Shown: positions 18,190 to 26,377 of the stretch, piece after piece
How the letters are laid out: every line of letters starts with the position of its first letter
Numbering within the stretch: the first letter of the stretch is position 1
Assembly (NCBI RefSeq): GCF_963665995.1
Contig: NZ_OY762512.1
Span: 1,054,001 to 1,118,000, forward strand
Source: Pleurocapsa sp. FMAR1
GTDB taxonomy: Bacteria > Cyanobacteriota > Cyanobacteriia > Cyanobacteriales > Xenococcaceae
DNA: 64,000 bases
Direction: 5' to 3'
Translations under genes and position numbers: made by a program
Notes under the pieces: generated by a model
Database searches by the model: none
What the model saw: only the letters and a program-made list of their open reading frames with translations
What the model was told of the DNA's origin: nothing

Positions 18190-21186
18190 ATGAAACGGCT
18201 TTATAAATCAGTATTAGGCGCGATCGCAATTATTGTAGGCTTGTGGCTGATATTTGAGTTTTCGGCACGGTTGTTTGCAGAAATTCTTTGGTTTAAGGAA
18301 GTAGATTACCTGGCAACTTTTCTAATTCGTCGGCTGAGTCAATATCTACTTTGCTTTGTAGTCACTAGTATTTCTATACTATATTTATGGCTAAATCTCA
18401 GGCAGACAAAGCGTTGGCAGTGGCAATGGTTACCAAAAGACGATTGGTATGATGCGGGTATTCCCTATACTCCTCAACAAAAATTAGCTTTGCCAAAGGC
18501 GGATAAAGTTACCTGGGGCAAACAAATACCTAAAAGACGTTATCCAGACAAAAAGACTTATTCTCCTCGTTTAAAATTACCTTTATTATTATTTGCAGCG
18601 ATCGCTCTTGCTGTTGGCATTACCTGCATTATTTTAAACTATGCTCAATCTGCTTTGACTATATGGCAGACCAGTTACCAGCTACCGCAAATTGCTGCCA
18701 CCTTAAAACCGCCTTTAGATGCCTTTAATTTGGCTAATGTTACGGGCTTTCTTTTAAGTTATCTACGGCAGTTAGCAATAGTTGTTATCTTTGTCGGTTT
18801 GCTGTTGTGGAAACCTCAAGTTAGTTTAAGAGCGATCGCCATTTTAATTAGTCTGATTTTTGGCTTGATTGCTGCGGGCAAGTGGACAATATTTTTGCGT
18901 TTTTTAAATCTATCTAACTTTGATTTTATCGACCCACAATTTAATCAGGATATTGGTTTTTATATCTTTCGCTTACCTTTGTGGCAGTTAGTAGAATCTT
19001 GGTTAACTGGCTTATCCTGCTTTGCTTTGATATCTTGTGCCTTATTTTATCTACTATCGGGCAATAGTTTATCTGAGGGTCGCTTTCCTGGTTTTGCCAA
19101 AATTCAACTGCGTCATCTGTCTTTTTTAGGTGGAGTAGTAATGATTGCCTTGGCTTTGCAACACTGGCTTAATCGCTATGATTTACTCTATAGCTCTCGT
19201 GGAGTAGTTTATGGTGCAGGATATACCAATATCAAAGTTCAGCTACCTATTGAAATATGTTTAACTGCTGTATCTCTTATTGCTGCTGTTTGGTTGTTTT
19301 ATAAAAGCTGGACTGGCTATCAAAATCTCCAGATCCAACAGCGCAAATTTAAACGAATTGTTTTTCTGGTTTTACCTTTTGCAGCTTATCTATTGATTTT
19401 TTCTCTTAGCAGTGTTTTGAGTTCCACAGTGCAGCGTTTAGTAGTTCAACCTAACGAGTTAGTCAAAGAACGACCTTATATTCAGCGTAGTATTAAGATG
19501 ACCCGCAGGGCTTTTAATTTAGATAATATTGAGGCACAGACATTTAACCCTCAAGGTCAATTAACTGCTCAAGATATACGAGATAACGATTCGACGATTA
19601 AAAATATTCGTCTTTGGGATACTCGCCCCATCCTGCAAACTAACCGTCAACTCCAGCAAATTCGTCCTTACTATCAATTTTATAATGCGGACATCGATCG
19701 TTATTTACTAGGTAAAGATGCAGCAGCCTACAAACAGCAGGTAATTATTGCCGCTAGAGAGTTAGATTATCGTCAAGTTTTAGATATCGCCAAAACCTGG
19801 GTTAATGAGCATCTAATTTACACTCATGGCTATGGTTTTACTTTGTCTCCCGTTAATCGCGTAGCAGCAGGAGGTTTGCCCTACTACTACGTTAAAGATA
19901 TTGGTACAGGTAGCCAAGAATCAGGCACTTTAACAATATCTGATGAGGTAATTCGTCAAAGTATACCTATCGGTAAACCCCGCATTTATTACGGTGAATT
20001 GACCAATCCTTATGTTATGACCTCTACTAAGGTTCGGGAATTAGATTTTCCTAGTGGTGAAGAAAATGTTTATACAGTTTATGAGGGTACAGGAGGAATT
20101 AAAATTGGCAACTATTTCCAACGGGTATTGTTTGCCCAATACCTTAAAGATTGGCAGATGCTGTTTGCCCAAAACTTTACTGCTGATACCAAGCTACTAT
20201 TTCGACGCAGTATCAAACAACGGGTAAAAGAAATCGCCCCATTTCTCAATTATGACCAAGATCCTTATTTAGTCGCTGCCAAACCCGATAATCAAACTAA
20301 TAATCGGGATTATCTTTACTGGATCATTGATGCTTATACTACCAGCGATCGCTATCCTTATTCCGATCCAGGCAAAAATAGTTTTAATTATCTTCGCAAC
20401 TCCGTTAAAGTTGTTGTGGATGCTTACAATGGCAAGACAGATTTCTATATTGCTGACCCTACAGATCCTATAATTCAAACCTGGGACAAGGTTTTTCCTC
20501 AGCTATTTAAACCTCTTTCGGCGATGCCTTTAGAATTGCGTCAACACATCCGCTACCCCGAAGATTTATTTAGTATCCAGTCAGAAAGGCTACTTACTTA
20601 TCACATGACAGATCCCCAGGTATTTTACAACCGAGAGGATCAGTGGCAAATTCCTAAAGAAATTTATGGCACAAAATCCCAGGCGGTAGCACCCTATTAC
20701 CTAATCATGAAGCTACCTACCGCTACCAAAGAAGAATTTATTTTACTGCATCCTTACACTCCTACTAGTCGTCCTAATCTAATTGCTTGGTTAGCAGCCA
20801 GATCCGACGGCGCAGAATACGGCAAACTCTTACTCTACAAATTTCCTAAGCAAAAGCTAATTTACGGACCAAATCAAATAGAGGCTTTAATCAACCAAGA
20901 TCCCGTAATTTCTCAACAAATATCTCTCTGGAATCGACAAGGATCGAGAGCAATCCAAGGAAATCTTTTAATTATTCCCATCGATCAGTCCTTGCTGTAC
21001 GTCGAGCCTTTATATATTGAGGCAGAAGAAAATAGTTTACCTACTTTGGCGAGAGTAATTGTCGTTTACGATAATCAAATCGTGATGGCAGAGACTTTGG
21101 ATAAAGCTATTGAGACAATCTTTAATGGCAAAAGCGATCCTAAAGCTATTATCCGACCTTTAGAGAATGTAAACACTAATCAGTAA
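18190..21186 (+). CDS. UPF0182 family large membrane protein (COG1615)
   Basis: The roughly 998-aa protein has seven or so membrane helices in the first 430 residues, including a 'LWFKEVDYLATF' segment after helix 1. A large soluble domain follows, carrying the conserved 'VNEHLIYTHGYG' and 'VNEHL..V' features and the run 'NYLRNSVKVVVDAYNG'. The family is widespread in cyanobacteria and actinobacteria and has no assigned function. I place the start at ATG 18190 rather than TTG 18172, because the family N-terminus begins with 'MKRLYKS' followed directly by helix 1. Confidence 0.9.
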   Translation: MKRLYKSVLGAIAIIVGLWLIFEFSARLFAEILWFKEVDYLATFLIRRLSQYLLCFVVTSISILYLWLNLRQTKRWQWQWLPKDDWYDAGIPYTPQQKLALPKADKVTWGKQIPKRRYPDKKTYSPRLKLPLLLFAAIALAVGITCIILNYAQSALTIWQTSYQLPQIAATLKPPLDAFNLANVTGFLLSYLRQLAIVVIFVGLLLWKPQVSLRAIAILISLIFGLIAAGKWTIFLRFLNLSNFDFIDPQFNQDIGFYIFRLPLWQLVESWLTGLSCFALISCALFYLLSGNSLSEGRFPGFAKIQLRHLSFLGGVVMIALALQHWLNRYDLLYSSRGVVYGAGYTNIKVQLPIEICLTAVSLIAAVWLFYKSWTGYQNLQIQQRKFKRIVFLVLPFAAYLLIFSLSSVLSSTVQRLVVQPNELVKERPYIQRSIKMTRRAFNLDNIEAQTFNPQGQLTAQDIRDNDSTIKNIRLWDTRPILQTNRQLQQIRPYYQFYNADIDRYLLGKDAAAYKQQVIIAARELDYRQVLDIAKTWVNEHLIYTHGYGFTLSPVNRVAAGGLPYYYVKDIGTGSQESGTLTISDEVIRQSIPIGKPRIYYGELTNPYVMTSTKVRELDFPSGEENVYTVYEGTGGIKIGNYFQRVLFAQYLKDWQMLFAQNFTADTKLLFRRSIKQRVKEIAPFLNYDQDPYLVAAKPDNQTNNRDYLYWIIDAYTTSDRYPYSDPGKNSFNYLRNSVKVVVDAYNGKTDFYIADPTDPIIQTWDKVFPQLFKPLSAMPLELRQHIRYPEDLFSIQSERLLTYHMTDPQVFYNREDQWQIPKEIYGTKSQAVAPYYLIMKLPTATKEEFILLHPYTPTSRPNLIAWLAARSDGAEYGKLLLYKFPKQKLIYGPNQIEALINQDPVISQQISLWNRQGSRAIQGNLLIIPIDQSLLYVEPLYIEAEENSLPTLARVIVVYDNQIVMAETLDKAIETIFNGKSDPKAIIRPLENVNTNQ

Positions 21187-21198
21187 AGCCAGAGGTCA

Positions 21199-21349
21199 GT
21201 AGGGGCGAACGGCCCTTCGGGTTCGACATCGCAAAGCATTCCCTTGCTAGCGGGTGTGGAACATGGCTCCTGGACGGAGCCGTTTCCACCCGCTCTGACG
21301 GCGACGCGGGGTCTCGACCCACCGCAACTGTCTCACCGTTCGTCCCTAC
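21199..21349. repeat. Nested GC-rich MITE-like element with 14-base inverted ends
   Basis: The ends are GTAGGGGCGAACGG (21199-21212) and CCGTTCGTCCCTAC (21336-21349), inverted with 13 of 14 matching. Inside are GCATTCCCTTGC (21236-21247), a long GC hairpin (about 21249-21270 against 21277-21295) and CGGCGACGCGGGGTCTCGA (21299-21317). The first and last inner blocks recur at 24775-24811 without the hairpin between them, and the outer arms recur joined head to head at 38119-38138. This indicates repeats inserted inside repeats. Confidence 0.75.
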
Positions 21350-21404
21350 AATAATCTTTATTTTTTACAAATCTCATATTCCCCTAATTTAGATTTGCTA
21401 TTAA

Positions 21405-21875
21405 TACAACAAAAAGCGGTTATGGAATAAACGCCAATTTACCTTAGCAGGATCGGCAAAAACTCTTGATAATATTGAGCATGATACTTTGCGTCAAAAT
21501 TTTAATGAACCTCGGATTCATGTAGCTTTAGTTTGTGCAGCTATTAGCTGTCCTCCTTTGCTTAATAAACCCTATTTTCCAGAAGAACTGGATACTCAGT
21601 TAAATAATCAGACCGCCAAATTTGCCTCTAGTCCTCATGGTTTGCGTATCAATAAAACCAATAATAAGGTTTATTTATCTTCTATCTTTAAGTGGTATGG
21701 CAAAGACTTTATCAAAACCTACGGTGTTGAAGATCAATTTGCTGGCAACGAACAACAAAGAGCAGTTTTAAATTATTTTAGTACTAAATTAAATTCTGTA
21801 GATCGCCAATACATAGAACAAAATGACTATCAAGTAAAGTATTTAGATTATGATTGGTCATTAAATAAGCAATAA
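21405..21875 (+). pseudogene. DUF547 family protein, N-terminal half missing
   Basis: The frame is open from 21405 (after TAA 21402-21404) to 21875, but there is no ATG near the front. The visible part matches the back half of DUF547 domains: 'NIEHDTLRQNFNEPRIHVAL', then 'CAAISCPPLLNKPYF', then 'FKWYGKDF'. Homology already begins at 21423 ('WNKRQFTLAGSAKTLDNIEH'), upstream of the only possible start (TTG 21489). Intact members are about twice as long. The missing front would lie where the GC-rich element (21199-21349) now sits, so an insertion with deletion is the likely cause. Confidence 0.75.
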
Positions 21876-22483
21876 CAAATGCAAAATTTTATTTTACATC
21901 ACAAATATTGGTCTAAAATTTTATTTTCTAAAAAAATAGTTGCATAGTGTTGCCTACTATATATTACTTAGCTAAATTTGTAGACTATTAACTTATGGTC
22001 TTATAAAAGACCATCATGTCTGAAGAAATACTTGCTAAATTTAGTTAGTAGGTGCATCAAAAATTGCGACAAACTGTGACGAAAATGTCAATGTATTTGC
22101 TGCTTTTAGTTTTTTAAATTAAATACCTAATATTACTAAGTACTTTTAATTTTTCTCTGCATCTAATACAAGGTATGTATTTAAGTAGCTTTTTGTATGT
22201 CAATTGTTTTGAAATGTTTTTGTAAATTTAGAAACTAAAATTTACGACTCATAATCAATGTGTTGAAATTCATTCAATTTACCTGCTGCAAATTGAATTT
22301 TTGGTAACCGCACGCTTTTAAGATTTAGTTAATTAAATTCAGCTAACGCTCAAACTATAAAAAGTAAAAAACCAGATAAAGTGAGCAACAGCTACCCTTG
22401 ATAAAATTGTATATTAACGAGAAATTTACATATCCTTTGTTAAGCTGTGGCTACTTGAATAGGTATAAAAACTCTGATAAATA
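21876..22483. other. Long AT-rich leader region before the cellulose-synthase-like gene
   Basis: These 608 bases carry no frame with coding character. A hairpin TGGTCTT-AT-AAAAGACCA lies near 21996-22013. It could be a processing or attenuation structure, though it has no clear U-run. The length suggests a regulated promoter for the glycosyltransferase gene. Confidence 0.5.
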
Positions 22484-24706
22484 ATGCAAACCATCAAGCC
22501 AGTCTCAGGAGCGAAAAGAAGAGTTTACGTTGCTAGGAAGTCATTGAGAAGATTCCCTTTGCGTATCCCTACTTTGCTGATTTTATCTGTGTCGGGTTGC
22601 CTAGGAGCGATCGCAATTTCTTGGTTACTAGGTAATAGTCATGTAACTGAGCTATTTATTCAATTACACTTAATTGAACAAAATTCTCCTAGTTGGTTAA
22701 ACCCTCCTCAAGTAAGCAATAAGTACTATTTATTAGTGCCTACCCTAGTTTTATTTCTCCTGGCACAAGTTGTAATTAAGTTATCTCCTCAGCCTAAACC
22801 TTGGTCAAGACGCTTAGTAGCGACTATTCTGCTGGCATTATTTATCCGCTACTTTTTGTGGCGATCGCTTTCTACTCTCAATCTAGCCGATCCAGTAGAC
22901 GGCATCTTTAGCATTTTGTTATTAGGGATGGAACTACTAGCTATGACTGGTAGCGCATTGCAAGCATTACTGTTTTTTACCGTCAAAAATAGAGAAGGAG
23001 AAGCAAACAAGTATAGCGTGGCTGTTAAAGAAAATAGATACAGTCCCAGCGTGGATATCTTGATTCCTACCTATAATGAGCCAGACTTTATTCTTAAACG
23101 AACCATTATCGGCTGTCAGGCAATAGACTACTCTAATAAAAAAATTTATGTTCTCGACGACACTAATAGACAAAGCATTAGGCATTTAGCTCAAGAGTTG
23201 GGTTGTCACTACATCACCAGATCTGTCAATTCCCATGCTAAAGCGGGTAATTTAAATAATGCCTTGAGGAAAACCAATGGCGAATTAGTAGTGGTTTTTG
23301 ATGCTGATTTTGTACCTACAACTAATTTTTTAGAACGTACCGTTGGTTTTTTCCAGCAAGACAAGGTTGCTTTAGTCCAAACTCCCCAAAGCTTTTATAA
23401 CTACGATCCTATTGCTCATAATCTTGGGTTGCAAAAGGTTCTAACTTCCGAAGAAGAGCTTTTTTATCGTCATTTACAGCCCATCAAAGACGGTGCTGGT
23501 AGCGTTGTCTGTGCAGGTACATCCTTTGTTGCCAGAAGAAAAGCCTTAGAAGAAATTGGTTACTTTGTTACCGAATCATTGTGTGAAGATTACTTTACGG
23601 GTATAAAATTATCTGCTAAAGGTTACGACTTAGTTTATCTAGATGAAAAACTGAGTGCTGGTTTGTCAGCCGAAAGTATTGGCGCACATATCGAACAGCG
23701 TCTACGCTGGGTGAGAGGAACTTTACAGGCTTTCTTTATCAAATCCAACCCTCTAACTATTCGCGGTTTGAATTTGTGGCAAAGATTAGGGCATTTTGAC
23801 GGCATATTTCACTGGTTTACCTGCATTCCCCGCGTTTTCTTTTTGATTTTTCCTTTAGTCTGTATTTTTATTCGAGTTAATCCTGTTTTAGCCAGCTTAT
23901 CAGAACTTGTTTATATCTTCTTGCCTTATTACGTAATGCAGCTAACTGTGTTTGCTTGGATGAACAAGCGATCGCGCTCTATTTTACTATCTGATGTGTA
24001 TTCACTAGTTCAGGCTATCCCCGTTACCATTACCGTATTCAAGGTAATGTTTAGTCCCTTTGGCAAAGGATTTAAAGTGACCCCTAAAGGTATGGCTAGA
24101 AACAGATTTAACTACAATTGGTCATTGGCTTTACCCATGACTATTTTGTTTGTTGCCACTGTCATTAGCTTTAGCATGAGTATTCTTAATCCTCCTGATG
24201 CTAGTTTCAATCTGGCTTTGTATTGGAGTAGCTATAATTTGCTAACCATTACCGTTGCCATGATGACGTTGTTAGATTTACCCAAGCCAAGTTTTTATGA
24301 ATGGTTTGACCGAAAAAAAGAAGTCAATATCTATAGTGGTAACTTTGCCTACTCAGGAATTACTCAAAAAGTATCAGAAGAGGGAGTAGAAATATTCTTA
24401 GAACAGACAACCAACTTAGCCACAGATGTAGTAGTTGAACTAATACCAGAAATATTATTCCTCTCAGGAAAAATAACCCGCAGCTATACCCAAGATGGTT
24501 CTTTACGAGCGGTTATTAAGTTCCAGAATCTCAACATTGAGCAGCAGCGAGAATTAGTTCAGATGTTGTATTGCCGTCCTGGTCAATGGCTGATACGAAA
24601 CACTCCTAATGAATTACAGTCCGTATTGATTTTATTCAAGCTTTTACTAAGACCTTTGATGTTTTTGAACTCCAAGAAAGTTAATCAGCTAAAAATACAG
24701 TATTAA
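22484..24706 (+). CDS. Cellulose synthase-like processive glycosyltransferase (BcsA type, GT2)
   Basis: The 740-aa membrane enzyme has N-terminal helices (about 30-165) and then the GT2 core: 'DILIPTYNEPDF', 'VLDDTNR' (first Asp), 'VVVFDADFVP' (DxD), 'ESLCEDYFTGIKL' (catalytic base, TED-type) and 'QRLRWVRG' (QxxRW). Further membrane helices and a soluble tail follow. The tail (about 610-700) looks like a PilZ-type barrel ('VSEEGVEIFL'), but I do not see the RxxxR c-di-GMP arginine motif, so nucleotide control may be lost or indirect. The enzyme would polymerise a beta-glucan through the inner membrane. No bcsB, bcsC or endoglucanase genes lie next to it, as is usual for solitary cyanobacterial synthases. 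Confidence 0.88.
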   Translation: MQTIKPVSGAKRRVYVARKSLRRFPLRIPTLLILSVSGCLGAIAISWLLGNSHVTELFIQLHLIEQNSPSWLNPPQVSNKYYLLVPTLVLFLLAQVVIKLSPQPKPWSRRLVATILLALFIRYFLWRSLSTLNLADPVDGIFSILLLGMELLAMTGSALQALLFFTVKNREGEANKYSVAVKENRYSPSVDILIPTYNEPDFILKRTIIGCQAIDYSNKKIYVLDDTNRQSIRHLAQELGCHYITRSVNSHAKAGNLNNALRKTNGELVVVFDADFVPTTNFLERTVGFFQQDKVALVQTPQSFYNYDPIAHNLGLQKVLTSEEELFYRHLQPIKDGAGSVVCAGTSFVARRKALEEIGYFVTESLCEDYFTGIKLSAKGYDLVYLDEKLSAGLSAESIGAHIEQRLRWVRGTLQAFFIKSNPLTIRGLNLWQRLGHFDGIFHWFTCIPRVFFLIFPLVCIFIRVNPVLASLSELVYIFLPYYVMQLTVFAWMNKRSRSILLSDVYSLVQAIPVTITVFKVMFSPFGKGFKVTPKGMARNRFNYNWSLALPMTILFVATVISFSMSILNPPDASFNLALYWSSYNLLTITVAMMTLLDLPKPSFYEWFDRKKEVNIYSGNFAYSGITQKVSEEGVEIFLEQTTNLATDVVVELIPEILFLSGKITRSYTQDGSLRAVIKFQNLNIEQQRELVQMLYCRPGQWLIRNTPNELQSVLILFKLLLRPLMFLNSKKVNQLKIQY

Positions 24707-24710
24707 CTAA

Positions 24711-24906
24711 TAGACTTCTTGCACAAATCACTATGAACTGCTTATTTAAGAGGGAAAAGGGGAAAGTAATTCGAGCATTCCCTTGCGCCTAACGGCGACG
24801 CGGGGTCTCGAATTTAAAGGGAAAAAGCGCACCGCCCCGCTTGAGGAAACCTCAAGCATAGGGACGGAGCAAGAATGATTAATCTTCTATTCATGCAAGA
24901 GGTTTA
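24711..24906. mobile_element. MITE-like element with 18-base imperfect inverted ends
   Basis: The left end TAGACTTCTTGCACAAAT (24711-24728) pairs with the right end ATTCATGCAAGAGGTTTA (24889-24906); 14 of 18 positions match. The 196-base unit has no gene. Its interior carries the GC-rich block shared with 21236-21317 and the inverted pair 'TTGAGG'/'CCTCAA'. It looks like a non-autonomous element mobilised by a transposase from elsewhere in the genome. No clear target duplication was found. Confidence 0.6.
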
Positions 24907-25069
24907 ATGGTTGACGATTACCAAGAAAAGCTATAGACTCTCAACTTTAAGCTTTAAGCCTTTTGATTGGCTATCTACATAGTAGCTTTATTAAAGAAGT
25001 CACGTCTTTGGAGGAAACTTCCAAAGCGCGTGATGAGGGTGTTGTTGGGTTTTAACGCCCCTTCCAAAT

Positions 25070-26029
25070 TTATGTATGATCCCAGTCAGGCTTGATTGTT
25101 TTGCGATGGTTTAGATAGCGATCAATAGCCATAGCAGCAATACACCCATCTCCCGCAGCTACCACAGCTTGCTTATAGGGAGTATTGCGTATATCTCCAA
25201 TTGCCCAAACCCCAGGAACGCTAGTAGACATATCATCATCCACCTTCACACCACCGTCAGGATTAATTTCTACCTGATCGCCAATAAAGTCTGTAATCGG
25301 CTTAGAGCCGTTTTGATAGACAAAGACCCCCTCTACTTCTAGGGGTAATGGTTCTTCTTCACCTTTTGTTTTTACTTTAACTCCTGTTACCCCAGAATCA
25401 TTACCCTCAATAGACGCTAAACGGGTACGTCGCCAATGTTTGACATTAGCCATAGCCAATAGATCGTGGGCATGATGGTCTTCTTCTTTGGGATCTTTAA
25501 AAGTAATCCAGTGAACTTTAGAAGCAAACTTAGTCAAAAACTGCGCCTCTTCAACAGCCTCCTGGTTTAAGCCGACTACAGCCACTTCGCGATCGCGATA
25601 AAATGCTCCATCACAGGTAGCACAATAGCTAACGCCACGACCTAAAAACTCTGACTCTCCTTCAAAAGATGCTCCACTGCGACCCATTGCCCCTGTAGCT
25701 AGTACTAGAGATCTACCGACAAAAGTGCCTTCTGGCGTGTAGACTTTTTTCATCTCGCCACTAACGTCAATACCAAAAACTTGAGCGCGCTGATAGACAG
25801 TACCATATTCAACTGCCTGTTCTCTCATGCTTTTAAGCAATTCATCCCCACTCATTTCGCCAGATACCCCAGGGTAATTAGCAATTTTGTGGGTAATAGC
25901 CAATGCGCCAACCGCAGGATTCTTGTCTATAATAACCGTTTTGAGGCTGGCTCTTGAGGTATACAGCGCACAGGTACAGCCCGCAGGACCGCCTCCAATA
26001 ATGACAACATCATATTCGTGTGTATCCAA
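25070..26029 (-). CDS. Thioredoxin-reductase-like flavoprotein lacking the NADPH-site signature (DDOR/FFTR type)
   Basis: The 319-aa protein has the FAD-binding 'VVIIGGGPAGCTCALY' at the N-terminus, the redox pair C136-A-T-C139 and the second FAD motif 'VPGVWAIGDIRNTPYKQ'. In NADPH thioredoxin reductases the middle domain carries GGGDSAxE and HRRxxxR. Here the equivalent stretches read 'VVGLNQEAVEEAQ' and 'VHWITFKDPK', so the glycine run and the arginines are absent. That pattern fits the cyanobacterial diflavin-linked disulfide oxidoreductase or ferredoxin-linked relatives, which do not use NADPH directly. The in vivo electron donor cannot be told from the sequence. Confidence 0.85.
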   Translation of the reverse strand: MDTHEYDVVIIGGGPAGCTCALYTSRASLKTVIIDKNPAVGALAITHKIANYPGVSGEMSGDELLKSMREQAVEYGTVYQRAQVFGIDVSGEMKKVYTPEGTFVGRSLVLATGAMGRSGASFEGESEFLGRGVSYCATCDGAFYRDREVAVVGLNQEAVEEAQFLTKFASKVHWITFKDPKEEDHHAHDLLAMANVKHWRRTRLASIEGNDSGVTGVKVKTKGEEEPLPLEVEGVFVYQNGSKPITDFIGDQVEINPDGGVKVDDDMSTSVPGVWAIGDIRNTPYKQAVVAAGDGCIAAMAIDRYLNHRKTIKPDWDHT

Positions 26030-26377
26030 AATGCCAATCCTCAGTTAATAGTTAATCTATATTTATTATATTTATTCAGGATACATCTGAGATGGATCTG
26101 GTTACAAATATTCTGATTGAATTTGCGTACTTTTGTGACAAAATAACTCTAGGTTAGCTTTCCTGTCAAAAATTTTCTCAAAAGGCGATCGTAATTCAAT
26201 TTCAAGTTATCGTTAGGAATAATAAATCTCAAGATAGTCAAAACTTCTTAGCATTTAATTGAGCTTACAAGATATAAGTATTCAAGATCATTATCGAAGC
26301 GATCGCTACAAAGATATGATACTTCATTTGCATATTTTTACTTAATTAAACAAAGTGGTATATTTTAAATTAATTTT
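26030..26377. other. Intergenic region at the left edge of the defence island
   Basis: These 348 AT-rich bases separate the divergent flavoprotein and helicase genes. I see no frame for a dndB-like gene, no integrase, no direct repeat and no tRNA end. The promoter of the island must lie here. AAAGGGG at about 26415-26420 lies inside the first gene's longest frame and suggests its true start is TTG 26426. Confidence 0.5.
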
